Source: Variovorax sp. JS1663
GTDB taxonomy: Bacteria; Pseudomonadota; Gammaproteobacteria; Burkholderiales; Burkholderiaceae_C
Assembly (NCBI RefSeq): GCF_002157355.1
Contig: NZ_LYMK01000031.1
Span: 20,420-84,419, forward strand
DNA: 64,000 nt
Reading direction: 5' to 3'
How positions within the stretch are numbered: position 1 is the first letter of the stretch; each line of letters starts with the position of its first letter. Below, piece after piece: positions 52,081 through 61,041 of the stretch. A program made the translations under genes and the position numbers. The notes under the pieces were generated by a model. It was given only the letters and a program-made list of their open reading frames with translations. It did not search any database and was not told the DNA's origin.

Positions 52081-52833
52081 GTGCAATTGTCCGAATGCAT
52101 TCAGCTGATCCAGGCGGATCCAAACAAGGCGATCGAGGGCTTGTGGCTGGCGCTGCAGGCGGCGGATGCGGCGCTGCCTGAACTGCCCGCAGAGGGCGCC
52201 GGGGAGAGCGCCGGTGACATCATGAGCGTCAGGTGGGCCCGCAGCATGGCGGAGTCGTTCTTTGCCTGCGAGGTGATCGATCGAGGCCGCGGCGAAGTCT
52301 GGGAGGCCGGGGTCGCCCATCCTGGCTGCGAGCATCCAGTGGCCTTCTGGCGCCGCATTCTTGGCGTTGACGACGCCCCTCCCTCGCCCTGGCAGGCGGC
52401 CGTGGCCGACCGCTTCGACCTGCGGCCCTACGAGCCGCGCACCGAGCCGACCTTCCTCAAGCTTTGCCAGGTGTACATGCGCGACGCAGAGACGTTCTTC
52501 TCCGACGATGCTGCGTCGCGCGAGCAGCTCCAGCAGGATGTGTCCTATTGGCGGGACTTGGCCAAGAGGCAGGTGAAGGCGCATCGTGCTGAGCGGGCCG
52601 CCGATCGCGCGCGAATCGAGGCGTTGAGCACCGCCGGTACCGGGCCGATTCAACCGGCTGCCGAGCCGGAGCGAATATGGCGCTTGGACGACTGGAGGAC
52701 TGGACGGCCGAGCACTGCGATCAGATCGTCGTTCTCCCCCGCGCCATTGCGGCCGCAAAGAAGTCGGAGTACCACGCGCCGCAACATGTCTTTGACGCGC
52801 TGGAACTCCTGGCCAACGAGTACCCCAGACTGA
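52081..52833 (+). CDS. Unknown protein, first gene of a four-gene module
   Basis: The 250-residue frame from GTG 52081 begins MQLSECIQLIQADPNKAIEG and has SVRWARSMAESFFACEVIDRG, then VYMRDAETFFSDDAASREQL and a charged helix (KAHRAERAADRARIEALS). Its last 50 residues (after RIWRLDDW) are Ser/Arg-rich and overlap the next gene in another frame, so the true protein may end earlier or continue by frameshift into 52677. Confidence 0.5.
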   Translation: MQLSECIQLIQADPNKAIEGLWLALQAADAALPELPAEGAGESAGDIMSVRWARSMAESFFACEVIDRGRGEVWEAGVAHPGCEHPVAFWRRILGVDDAPPSPWQAAVADRFDLRPYEPRTEPTFLKLCQVYMRDAETFFSDDAASREQLQQDVSYWRDLAKRQVKAHRAERAADRARIEALSTAGTGPIQPAAEPERIWRLDDWRTGRPSTAIRSSFSPAPLRPQRSRSTTRRNMSLTRWNSWPTSTPD

Positions 52834-53108
52834 AGAGCGGCGAGATTGCTCACGCTCATTTCACGCAGAGATGCGCCGAGGTCGGCGTCGACTACAAGCG
52901 ATCGGTGGACCGCAGCATTGCAGGCGAGGCTGGCGAGGAATACTTCGTGCGATGGAAGGGGCGCAGACGCTTCCTGAACCACCATCTCTGCCGGGGAACC
53001 GCGCGCGACCCGCGCTTTACGATGCGAATCTATTTCACCTGGGACGATGAGGACCAGGTTGTTGTCGTTGGGTGGCTGCCCTCACATCTCACCGCCAGCA
53101 TGAGCTAA
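52677..53108 (+). CDS. Conserved-type unknown protein (possible second half of 52081)
   Basis: The 143-residue protein begins MALGRLEDWTAEHCDQIVVLP, then HVFDALELLANEYPRLKSG, RFLNHHLCRGTARDPRFTMRIYF and VVVVGWLPSHL. This reads as one compact domain usually attached to a longer N-terminal coiled coil, which supports a frameshift near 52670 splitting one ancestral gene. Confidence 0.6.
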   Translation: MALGRLEDWTAEHCDQIVVLPRAIAAAKKSEYHAPQHVFDALELLANEYPRLKSGEIAHAHFTQRCAEVGVDYKRSVDRSIAGEAGEEYFVRWKGRRRFLNHHLCRGTARDPRFTMRIYFTWDDEDQVVVVGWLPSHLTASMS

Positions 53109-53111
53109 GTC

Positions 53112-54161
53112 ATGAGCAAGAAAAATCCAGCCAAAGAGCGCGCGCGAGAGAAGCGGAAGAAGCAGGCACGACTGCGCGCCGCAGAGCACCAGAAGAAGCA
53201 GCTCAGGCAAGAGGCAGCGGGATGGGCATTTTTGAATGGCGAGGCCTCCGCTCAGGCGATCGCCCTCTTTCTAAATGGCTCAACTCGCGCGCCGGCGCCC
53301 ACGGAGGAATTAAAGCATCTTGTGGAACAGCTCGGCGAAGTGCGCGGGCCCATCAACGACCTCGTGGCATCGATCAACGACGCGACGCAGATGGGGCTAC
53401 GCTTCGCGCACCCCGTGCCAAGCCACTTGCACCTGCTTTCGGACGACAGCGAAGGCCTTTGCCTTGTCCCGCACTCCATCATTGAAGAGTTCGATAGCGT
53501 CGAGGGCATTTCTTATCGGCCGATTGACCGTGCGTTCGCCGACGATCCTCATCTGCTTGTTGGGGCCTGGCTCGTCGGGCTCGTGTCGCCGAACACACCT
53601 GACACCTGCTTTGCCTTGTGTGGAAATCGTGAGGGTGCCCGAGCTTGCTTCGTGATCACCGGCGAGGAGGAGTGGAGCCCCATCTACGATTTGAAATCGC
53701 TCACGAAGATTCTCCAGGCCACTGTGGACTTTCTGAAGTGGAATGACCATCCCGAGACCCTCATGGCCCGGGCGGCGGACCTCATTTCTGCCAGAGGTGA
53801 ACCAGCTTCTGAAATGGACCGTGAAGAGGCCATCGACCTGCTGCGGGATGCGCAGGGAAATTGGGCAAGCGAGGTCGTTTCGCTGGCCAGGCTACGAACG
53901 GAGGATGTGCGAGTTCGCGACGAAGAATTGGACCTCATCACTGACGAACAGGACGGCCTTCAGTCGGAGTTGGTCAAGGCCGAAAAGGCTCTGCGGCGGG
54001 CCGCGGATGAGAAGCGTGTATTGGAGCAACGTCTGGCGCGAGCCGAGGCTCGCGCCCTCCTCCAGTCAGACGCGCCGCAACCGTCGAGAACGTCGCCGGC
54101 GCGGGACGTCTGCGAGGCGCCCGTCGTGCCGTTGGCGACGCGGCTCCGGTCGATTTTCTGA
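53112..54161 (+). CDS. Unknown protein with basic N-terminus and coiled-coil tail
   Basis: This 349-residue protein starts MSKKNPAKERAREKRKKQARL, a strongly basic, nucleic-acid-like leader. A globular middle contains GLCLVPHSIIEEFDSVEG and LVGAWLVGLVSPNTPDTCF; the C-terminal coiled coil has DEQDGLQSELVKAEKALRR. It starts three bases after the previous stop, so it belongs to the same transcript. Family not recognised. Confidence 0.6.
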   Translation: MSKKNPAKERAREKRKKQARLRAAEHQKKQLRQEAAGWAFLNGEASAQAIALFLNGSTRAPAPTEELKHLVEQLGEVRGPINDLVASINDATQMGLRFAHPVPSHLHLLSDDSEGLCLVPHSIIEEFDSVEGISYRPIDRAFADDPHLLVGAWLVGLVSPNTPDTCFALCGNREGARACFVITGEEEWSPIYDLKSLTKILQATVDFLKWNDHPETLMARAADLISARGEPASEMDREEAIDLLRDAQGNWASEVVSLARLRTEDVRVRDEELDLITDEQDGLQSELVKAEKALRRAADEKRVLEQRLARAEARALLQSDAPQPSRTSPARDVCEAPVVPLATRLRSIF

Positions 54162-54179
54162 AGCGGAGAGGATCTTTCA

Positions 54180-55370
54180 GTGACCAAGCGCCCTCTCCCC
54201 AGTCCGCTCGAATCTGCGACGCCGATCATCGTGCCCAGGCCAAAGCTGTCGGAGACGGCTCTACGCGAGCTGCGCGCGGTTTTCGACGCCATCGATGAAG
54301 GCAGGTTCGACCAGGCGGCCAAGCTGGCGTCCGAGGCGCTGGATCGGTCGTCGCGGTCGATCGAGCGCAGGTTCCTCGGCGCGACGATCGCATACGTCGA
54401 CAGAACTGCCGTCCTGGCGGACCATGTCACGCCTGCTTTGCTCCGTCTGCGACTCAAGGCGGTGGACAGCGGTTTCCATGAGTTCGCGTACAACGCGGCC
54501 AACCATTTGATGGAAGCGGCGAGGACGCGCGCCGACTACAAGGCGGCCGCGCGTTACTACAAAATTGCGATGGCCTATGACGGGGAGCCGCGAACGCAAG
54601 CCGCGGCGCATGTGAACTTCTGCCCCATCGTTCGGGACGGCCTGATCACTGGTGAAAAGGATTGGCCCGGAGCCGTGGAGATCTACGAGCAGGCTGCCCG
54701 GATGGGTCTGATCAAGGGAATGTTCAACGCGGGGAACGTTCTTCTCTGGCTAACAGGCGAGGGGCGGACGGGCGACCACGGAACACGCGCTGCATCGTGG
54801 TTCGCACAGGCCATCGATCATTTCGAGCGGCGCCTTCCGCGACTCGATATGGAGTCCGATGCACAGCTCGAGGAGGTCATCACCAACTGCCGCCTGAATC
54901 TCGCTGGGATGGACATCGACGGGACCTATGGCGGCGCAGATGCAGAGCGGGGCATCGCCGTGGTACAGGAGCTTGCTCGCCAGGGGCATCCGGTTGGCAA
55001 GGACTACCTGCGCGTGGGTCTGAGCAATCGCCTTCAGGCCATCGCTGAGCCGCCCGGCGAATCGCCTGGCGCCAACTGGCGAATCGTTCTCACCGCTCTC
55101 CCAGGCCGCGAGATGTACGCGGCATCCCTATGGTGCGGCTCTACACCCGACCTCCTGCTTCGGCAATGTACGGACGGGGTCCGCCTTGGGAACCCAGAGT
55201 TCGGAGAGGACAACTGCATGATCTCCATCGCGGTGAACGCGCTGGACGAAGGGCTGATCATTGCGCAAGATGCCAGTCCCCACATGCGCTATGTCGAAGT
55301 CGGATCGGGCTTGCGCATGCCGTTTGTGAAGGAGGAGAACTTGCTGGACCTGGGCATCGTTTTGGCATAG
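54180..55370 (+). CDS. TPR/SEL1-like repeat protein of unknown function
   Basis: This 396-residue protein from GTG 54180 has helical pairs resembling TPR/SEL1 repeats (EGRFDQAAKLASEALDRSS, GAVEIYEQAARMGLIKGM, RGIAVVQELARQGHPVG). A C-terminal beta-like domain runs from NWRIVLTALPG to FVKEENLLDLGIVLA. The last 55 residues of that domain occur again in a broken copy at 59700-59880. It probably binds a partner protein through the repeats. Confidence 0.65.
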   Translation: MTKRPLPSPLESATPIIVPRPKLSETALRELRAVFDAIDEGRFDQAAKLASEALDRSSRSIERRFLGATIAYVDRTAVLADHVTPALLRLRLKAVDSGFHEFAYNAANHLMEAARTRADYKAAARYYKIAMAYDGEPRTQAAAHVNFCPIVRDGLITGEKDWPGAVEIYEQAARMGLIKGMFNAGNVLLWLTGEGRTGDHGTRAASWFAQAIDHFERRLPRLDMESDAQLEEVITNCRLNLAGMDIDGTYGGADAERGIAVVQELARQGHPVGKDYLRVGLSNRLQAIAEPPGESPGANWRIVLTALPGREMYAASLWCGSTPDLLLRQCTDGVRLGNPEFGEDNCMISIAVNALDEGLIIAQDASPHMRYVEVGSGLRMPFVKEENLLDLGIVLA

Positions 55371-55437
55371 GCCCGCCAAGAGCCTCCAGCAATGCGTGAA
55401 GCGGTGGGGTGAGAGGGCCGGCAGGGCCGAGCGTCGG

Positions 55438-55510
55438 TGGCCAAGATCGCGATGTCACACGGCATCAACGCCAACTTCTTCGGGCGTTACGAGACGATCT
55501 GCCGTCTCGT
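55438..55510 (+). pseudogene. IS66 tnpA fragment
   Basis: The frame reads VAKIAMSHGINANFFGRYETI, which matches the helix-turn-helix of IS66 TnpA (compare IARIARECGINANQL at 43700). Only about 25 codons remain. It shows that an IS66 element was once here too. Confidence 0.6.
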
Positions 55511-55566
55511 TAGACGGCGTCTGCGCGATCCGCGATGATGGCGGCTCCATCACCAAAAGGAAACCC

Positions 55567-55926
55567 GTGAGGACTTGGGAGTACCGTCTGATCTTGATCA
55601 GCATGTATGTTGAGGGGGATCCACCGTTGGAGTTGCACAAGGTCTTCTACAACGACGACGGCTCGCTCCACAGCCATTTTCCGATCTTCACCGTCGCCGG
55701 CGAGGATCCTGCCGAGATCCTGGCGGCCGTCCAGACCATGGCCGAGGCCTGCAGGAAGCCCGTGATTGACGCCAACGATTTCCCCGACCTGGAGCCACTG
55801 CCGCACAGGTCCATGGACTTCACGCTCACCCTACAAACGAGGCGGCGCCCGATGCCACCCCCAGAGCGCAGGACGCCGGAGTTGCGCGTTGTCCCAAAGA
55901 TCAGCAGAGACGAGTCTTCGAAGTAG
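55567..55926 (+). CDS. Small unknown protein
   Basis: From GTG 55567 this 119-residue protein reads MRTWEYRLILISMYVEGD, then LHKVFYNDDGSLHSHFPI and EILAAVQTMAEACRKPVID, with a basic Pro/Arg-rich tail. It has the size and composition of a cytosolic regulator or inhibitor. Family not recognised. Confidence 0.55.
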   Translation: MRTWEYRLILISMYVEGDPPLELHKVFYNDDGSLHSHFPIFTVAGEDPAEILAAVQTMAEACRKPVIDANDFPDLEPLPHRSMDFTLTLQTRRRPMPPPERRTPELRVVPKISRDESSK

Positions 55927-56031
55927 CGCCTGATCGCGCAGGCGTCGATAGTGCCGATCTCGATCTCGGAGAGATCGATCGCGGATCGGCGCGCGCGGAT
56001 CGCTTCGGATGCACAGATCTCGGACTTGCTC

Positions 56032-56877
56032 CTACGCCGAAGCGATTCGCCGGCGCAGCGGATCCTGGCACGGCGGCAGGTCCGCACGGTCCGCCGCGGC
56101 TTGGCTGGTGGCAGCTGGATCCGTGGCGCATGACATCGGGTTCAGCCTGCATTCCCTATATTGCTTGCCAACCCGCTCAAGCCAATGGCTCGGGACCTCC
56201 CGCCGAACCGCCGGGCTGCGACGATCAAGACGCTGGCGAGCGCGCAAGGCATCGGACTGCGCAGCATGCCTGGTCACGTGGTACGCCACAAGGCTGGAAA
56301 GCAAGCCGAGATTGCTCCCCTGCGTCCAGTCGATCCCCTGGTTATGGGGGTCCCGGAGCACATTGTCCAGCGCGATTCCCACGTAGGTCGCGTGATGGAT
56401 GTGGGCGACGAAACCATCTGCCGGGCAATGGATCGCAAAACCCAGCTCCCGGGCCATGCTCCTCATGGTCACCTCCCGCTCCGTGAGCAGGTCCCTGGGG
56501 ACCACCAGGATGTCTGGCAGACCGGTCTGGGGAGCTGGTTCTGCTGACATGGTTGGAGCCATCCACGCGAACGCCAGGAAGAAAGGAGCCAGGTCTAGCC
56601 GTGGCTTGCCTTCGCCCTGGCCGACCAGGTAGAGGTCCGCGAACGCTGCCCCTCCCGATTCCTCGACGAGCAGCTGGAACCCCAGGCGCTGGTGGGGGCT
56701 GCTTTTCGGCAGAGCCGTCTTCCGGCGCCTCAGTGAGCCATCCTTGCGGATGAGGTGGTGCTTGAGCTCGCCGGCGAAGACCAGGTGGACTATCGGCCTG
56801 CTGCGCGTCGGATCCAGTTCGAGGCCAAAGTGCTGGGCGCTGAACCAATGCATCTGGGAGATCCTGTCCATGTCCAT
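56032..56877 (-). CDS. Unknown 281-residue protein
   Basis: The protein starts MDMDRISQMHWFSAQHFG and contains LVFAGELKHHLIRKDGS, LPDILVVPRDLLTEREV and AIHCPADGFVAHIHHATYV. The last 60 residues are Arg-rich. It is the only minus-strand gene in this stretch and lies between duplicated DNA. Family not recognised; codon use looks genuine over residues 1-215. Confidence 0.5.
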   Translation of the reverse strand: MDMDRISQMHWFSAQHFGLELDPTRSRPIVHLVFAGELKHHLIRKDGSLRRRKTALPKSSPHQRLGFQLLVEESGGAAFADLYLVGQGEGKPRLDLAPFFLAFAWMAPTMSAEPAPQTGLPDILVVPRDLLTEREVTMRSMARELGFAIHCPADGFVAHIHHATYVGIALDNVLRDPHNQGIDWTQGSNLGLLSSLVAYHVTRHAAQSDALRARQRLDRRSPAVRREVPSHWLERVGKQYRECRLNPMSCATDPAATSQAAADRADLPPCQDPLRRRIASA

Positions 56878-56974
56878 AGCGGGTGGATCGCACTATCCAT
56901 GCCGACACGGGCCTCCCGCCTCCATCAGTTGGGGGATGCTTTTTCCCCAGGAGGCTCGACGCCAAATGGTGGGT

Positions 56975-57105
56975 GACGAGGTGCGCATGAGGACGAAGGG
57001 GCCGTTTTCGTGCTCGTGCTGGACCGCGTCAGCCAGTGGTTCGTGTTCAACGCCGCCAGACGCACGACGTCCAGATCGACCTCCGTAGCGCTGAGCAGGA
57101 GCGAA
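56975..57105 (+). pseudogene. Degraded copy of the 3' part of the 51382 gene
   Basis: The DNA repeats the segment GCGCATGAGGACGA through the region encoding VFVLVL and QWFVFN of the 51382 gene, but with deletions and frameshifts. It directly precedes the intact gene at 57168, in the same order as copy A. Confidence 0.7.
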
Positions 57106-57167
57106 GCCCAGTAGCATGCCGCTTTCATTCGCCGCGGGGGCCGCGGCTCTGACCGGAGGGGGTTCGC

Positions 57168-57743
57168 GTGAGCAATCGGCTGTTGGCAATCGTCGAGGTA
57201 TCGCCCGAGGCGCGGATCGCCTGCCAGGCGAACGGCTGTGGTCACGCCGTCTACAAGCGGATCCACGTGGTGTCCATTAACGGATCGCTGCAGGTACTTG
57301 GATCCGAGTGCTTCAAGCGGCTGTTCGGAGGTGCGATTGGCGGCAACCCGGCCTATAGCTCTTCAGACGGTCGTCGGCTCACGGACGCGGAGCGCCGGAT
57401 GCTTCAGGAAAACACCGCCCAGTTGGTAGCTCAGCTCGAGGCCGAGCACGAAGCAGCGCAGGACCCTGCTCGCGAGAAGCTGCAGCGGATAAGCCAGTCG
57501 GGGATTGCTCGCGAAGCCTCGGGCGGCCCACCGCACCGGTTCCGCGCACCGCTTCCGGTGCGCCAGCCGGCGGCTCCACGACGCCATCTCGGCCCGACTC
57601 CCGAGGCGATTCGAAAGTACGAGGCTCAGGCCAAGATCGATGTGCGGGCCAAATTCGACGTCGACCCGAACCTTCCAGGTTGGCGTGGCCTCGTTCTGCA
57701 GCGCATCACTGAGCTGTCGAAGAGCGATGAGGTTCCGGACTAA
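57168..57743 (+). CDS. Unknown protein with N-terminal cysteine cluster
   Basis: This 191-residue protein from GTG 57168 has GGAGG upstream. It begins MSNRLLAIVEVSPE, then ACQANGCGHAVYKRIH and LGSECFKRLFGG. The three cysteines and a histidine could bind zinc or act in nucleic-acid recognition. A helical Gln/Glu region and a Pro/Arg-rich linker follow. The truncated twin is at 51957. The family seems plasmid-associated, but I cannot name it. Confidence 0.65.
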   Translation: MSNRLLAIVEVSPEARIACQANGCGHAVYKRIHVVSINGSLQVLGSECFKRLFGGAIGGNPAYSSSDGRRLTDAERRMLQENTAQLVAQLEAEHEAAQDPAREKLQRISQSGIAREASGGPPHRFRAPLPVRQPAAPRRHLGPTPEAIRKYEAQAKIDVRAKFDVDPNLPGWRGLVLQRITELSKSDEVPD

Positions 57744-57922
57744 AAGCTCGCGGATCTCCGGATTCCGCGGCGGAGTAGGGTCCATCCCTGGCAGGCTCGA
57801 TCCTGCACCGGCGTGCGCCGAGCCCAGCTTTGCTCGCCGCGGCCGACGAGCGCTTCGTGGTCCCCCGGGCCGAATCCCTCCTGATTGCTAACATGCGTGC
57901 ATCACGCAATCAAGGAGCGGCT

Positions 57923-58606
57923 GTGGACAGGGACATCATCGAAACCAGGGGCGCTGCGGCGCTGCAGCGCCTGTTCGCCGTGGCCAACCGGGATTCGGGC
58001 CAATGCCGCTACATCGCGCGCTTCCTGCTCGGCTTGTACAACGGCCAGCGGTTTCCCTTCGATTTCACCGACCTGCGCGCGATCGACGGCGATCTCTTCG
58101 AGGACTGCGTGACCGTGCTGCGCATGGATGCGCAGGTCTCGCGCCAGGAAGTGCACAAGTACTTCGACGACGACAAGAAGTTCGAGGCCTTGTCCAAGGA
58201 ATTGGGCATCGGGGACATCATTGACGAGGGGGGTAGCAAGCTGTTCGAGGGCCTGGCCAGGAGATGGGGCGTTGAGGCCGCGGAGAAGGTCCGCGCCGAT
58301 GCCAAGCGCGCGGCGCAGCCCGTGGGCACGCCGGCGCCGCTGCACGAGGGTGGTACGTTCGACGCCACGTTGCTCACCTATGGCGAGGCCTTCGGCTACC
58401 GGGACGTGTCGGTCGTTGCCCGGCTCGGCGAGGGGGGCAACACCGAGGTCCGGCTGAGGCTCACGCCCAGCGACAGCGAAGCCCTCATGCAGCACATCAC
58501 CCGCGTCCACGCCTTCGCCTGGCGCAACGCCGAGCGCGGCCCGCTGGACAAGAAGCCAGGCGAGATGCGGCCAGCCTGGTTGGACAGAGCGCCTGCGCAG
58601 TGGTAG
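57923..58606 (+). CDS. DUF7673-like protein
   Basis: The start is GTG 57923 because AAGGAG lies 5 bases upstream; ATG 57893 lacks such a site. The 227-residue protein contains CRYIARFLLGLYNGQRFPFD and LFEDCVTVLRMDAQVSRQEV, the pattern of a family common on plasmids and integrative elements. A longer C-terminal domain (FGYRDVSVVARLGEGGN) is added. Function unknown. Confidence 0.65.
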   Translation: MDRDIIETRGAAALQRLFAVANRDSGQCRYIARFLLGLYNGQRFPFDFTDLRAIDGDLFEDCVTVLRMDAQVSRQEVHKYFDDDKKFEALSKELGIGDIIDEGGSKLFEGLARRWGVEAAEKVRADAKRAAQPVGTPAPLHEGGTFDATLLTYGEAFGYRDVSVVARLGEGGNTEVRLRLTPSDSEALMQHITRVHAFAWRNAERGPLDKKPGEMRPAWLDRAPAQW

Positions 58607-58648
58607 CCGCGGACATCAGCACCAAGGACATCGACGCGAAGCTCGCAA

Positions 58649-59017
58649 ATGATGCAGTTCTCCAGTGACGAACGACATGCAGAGACGCTTGCCTTCTTGA
58701 GGCAAGTACGAGACTACATTGCTCGCTGGCCACCGCATCCGGTGAACAGGGACATGCTCGCGAGAATCGATGCCCATCTCGGTGAGCCGGTGCACCGCTT
58801 AGCAGAGCAAGCGAAAACTCTGCGCACCGGCGGCGCTTACACCGTCGTGGGCCTGTGTCTTCTTCAGGCCGAACTCCGAGGCGATGAGCTCGTCGTGCGC
58901 CTGCCGGACAAGCCGTCCGCTGCACCCGACGAGATGGTGGTTGCCGCCTTGAAGGACGGGATCGAGATCACCATGGGGGTCGCTGATCGGCCCGTTCGCG
59001 AATGGAAGGGTGAATGA
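58649..59017 (+). CDS. Small unknown protein
   Basis: This 122-residue protein starts MMQFSSDERHAETLAFLRQV and has ARIDAHLGEPVHRLAEQAKTL and VVGLCLLQAELRGDELVVRL. It overlaps the next gene by a few bases. No family is recognised. Confidence 0.5.
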   Translation: MMQFSSDERHAETLAFLRQVRDYIARWPPHPVNRDMLARIDAHLGEPVHRLAEQAKTLRTGGAYTVVGLCLLQAELRGDELVVRLPDKPSAAPDEMVVAALKDGIEITMGVADRPVREWKGE

Positions 59018-59681
59018 CTCCGCTATGGACCCGCGCGAGATCGATCACCTGCCATCTGACCTGCGCAAGCGTTGGCCCATCGCGGTCGCGCGTGCCGAGG
59101 ACAAGCTGCAGCGACTTCAGGGCAATGGCCAATCCGCCACCAGGCTGATCCATGCCGCTCAGCGCGCGCGGTCGGTGGCTCAACGCGTGGTGTGGCTGCA
59201 GCGAGCCGCTACCGCCTGGGCCCAGCCTCTGGAGGGGATCGCGGCCTGCCGCCGCGGCTGCTCGCATTGCTGCCATATTCCCGTGATGATCTCGCGCACG
59301 GAGGCCACCCTGATCGGAGCGGCCATCGGCCGATCGCCGCAGCCGCCGGCGCATGCCATCGAGCTCGATCGAACAAGCTCGCCCGAGGAACTGCATGAAG
59401 CCGAGGCGCGCATGCTTGCTGCAAGGCCATTCGGCGAGGCCTGTCCGTTCTTGGTGGACGGCACTTGTTCGATCTACGCGCATCGGCCGATGGCCTGCAG
59501 GACGCATCTGAACCTGGATGACGATGACCTGCTGTGCCGGCTGGTGCCTGGCATCAATGTGCCCGTGCCCTATGCGGACGCGACGCAGCTCAAGGCCTTC
59601 TATCTGGCCGCGCAACCGCACGCTGAGCTCGCCGACATCCGCGATTTCTTTCCGGTGGCGGAGGAAGGAGTGTCCGCGTGA
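59010..59681 (+). CDS. YkgJ-type cysteine-cluster protein
   Basis: This 223-residue protein from GTG 59010 or ATG 59025 contains CRRGCSHCCHIPV and, later, CPFLVDGTCSIYAHRPMACR, the Cys-rich pattern of the YkgJ family, probably binding Zn or an Fe-S cluster. Its stop overlaps the start of the broken duplicate that follows. Confidence 0.8.
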   Translation: MNDSAMDPREIDHLPSDLRKRWPIAVARAEDKLQRLQGNGQSATRLIHAAQRARSVAQRVVWLQRAATAWAQPLEGIAACRRGCSHCCHIPVMISRTEATLIGAAIGRSPQPPAHAIELDRTSSPEELHEAEARMLAARPFGEACPFLVDGTCSIYAHRPMACRTHLNLDDDDLLCRLVPGINVPVPYADATQLKAFYLAAQPHAELADIRDFFPVAEEGVSA

Positions 59682-59880
59682 AACGCACGATCAACAAGGT
59701 CGGGCGGCTCGGCGAGGACGGCCTCACCGGCACCATCGCGGTGAACGCGTTGGATGAGGGCCTGATCATCGTGCGAGATGCAAGCCCGGTACTGCCGGTA
59801 TGTCGAAGTCGGGTCGGGCGTTCGCATGCCCTTTGTGAAGGAAGAAAAGTTGTTGGACCTGGGCATCGTCCTGGCGTAGT
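59678..59880 (+). pseudogene. Broken copy of the C-terminal end of the 54180 gene
   Basis: TIAVNALDEGLIIVRDASP is followed by a frameshift near 59790. The other frame then gives RYVEVGSGVRMPFVKEEKLL and LDLGIVLA with a stop, as in 54180. The N-terminal repeats are absent. Confidence 0.8.
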
Positions 59881-59925
59881 CGCAGGTGAATCAGTCCGAG
59901 AACACCTTGTCTGGAGAGTAAGTAC

Positions 59926-60084
59926 GTGGAGCCCTTGCACGAAGTTCGAGTACAAGCAAAGAGCCTTCTGAGCTATCTTCGTGAGAGCAAAAAGGCTCTC
60001 CTCGTACACGCCATGCCAGAGGGCGAAACTGTCGAGCCCATGGCCTATGTCGAGATCGCCTACCAGAGCCCAGCCATCCGCTGA
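59926..60084 (+). CDS. Small hypothetical protein
   Basis: This 52-residue frame from GTG 59926 reads MEPLHEVRVQAKSLLSYLR to VEIAYQSPAIR. GGAGAG lies upstream. It is short and unrecognised but has balanced composition. The 290 bases after it hold no gene I can support. Confidence 0.35.
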   Translation: MEPLHEVRVQAKSLLSYLRESKKALLVHAMPEGETVEPMAYVEIAYQSPAIR

Positions 60085-60372
60085 AGTAAAAAGGTCACGC
60101 CTTTTGAAGTGAAATTGTCAACATGGCCAGCACCACGGAGTCCGGCGTGGCGAGTCCGCCGACGTCCGCTGAAGGGAAAATGTCCCCGTTCAAGGGAATT
60201 GTCACCGTCGGAGGCCCGTCGACAATCTTCACGAACTTGTTCTTGCACCCCCTACCCGGGGCAAGTCAGCCAGGAAAGACCCCTGGAGCCTCACAGATCC
60301 TGCTGAACTCCCGCCAAGCCCGTGCATTTAAAACTCGGCCGATCTTTTGCAGAAATTCGAGCCCGGTGGCGC

Positions 60373-60561
60373 TCAAGAACTCTCGCCGACTCCGGTTCGC
60401 TGGTCGCCATCGACAAGACGCTTGTACTCGCCAAAATCGAGTAAGACATGCGTCGGTTCACCTTGTTGGTCAAGGATAAAGACCGGCCCATTGACTGCCC
60501 AGCGCATGACCTCGGCAATTCTGGCCTCGAACTCGTCATTTGAAATGGAGCGCGTGGTCAT
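60373..60561 (-). CDS. Phd/YefM-like antitoxin, orphan
   Basis: This 62-residue protein starts MTTRSISNDEFEARIAEVM and has NGPVFILDQQGEPTHVLLDF, then EYKRLVDG, the Phd fold. No toxin gene is next to it on either side, so it is an orphan or a decoy antitoxin. Confidence 0.6.
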   Translation of the reverse strand: MTTRSISNDEFEARIAEVMRWAVNGPVFILDQQGEPTHVLLDFGEYKRLVDGDQRTGVGESS

Positions 60562-60767
60562 GGTCCCATTTTCTCTTGGCTGCTGGCTTGCCGAGCCTCG
60601 ACGCGTGCGCTGAACCGCACGACTGCTGAGGGCATGATCGCCTTCTCGGTCGAGCTCGACCGCATTCGTATCGGTATCCGTGAGTCTGCGCTCATGGAAC
60701 TGCGCGCCCTTCAGGAGGCCGCTGCGGACAAGCCGTAAACTGTTCGGCACTTCTCATGGGGAGCACG

Positions 60768-60952
60768 ATGGCTAAGAGGTCAATCATGAACCTGGTCGGC
60801 AGCGCCGAGGGGCTAGCCCTGATGCAACAGGCTGTGATCGGCTGCCAAGCGAAAACAGAGAAGCGGGCGTTGCGACAGCGACGGTCGTCAAAGGCCGAGC
60901 CGTTGTTACTCCAGGGAGGGTCTCCCCCACCGCGGCTCATCGGAAGTCATAG
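60768..60952 (+). pseudogene. Frameshifted small-protein paralogue
   Basis: It begins MAKRSIMNLVGSAEGLALMQ and, after a frameshift near 60862, continues in another frame as EAGVATATVVKGRAVVTPG and ends AHRKS. This matches the intact gene at 61042 in length and pattern. Confidence 0.75.
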
Positions 60953-61041
60953 CGAACGGCTACCGGGTCGTCGAGCGAAGGTCAGCGCCCTCCCTTCTTT
61001 TACTTGACGCGGTCTAGTTGGAGCGAATCCTCGAGAACGCT

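Noticed and set aside
60123..60479. A 118-codon plus-strand frame starting MASTTESGVASPP
   Set aside because: Its second half runs antisense to the Phd-like antitoxin gene, and no domain can be recognised.
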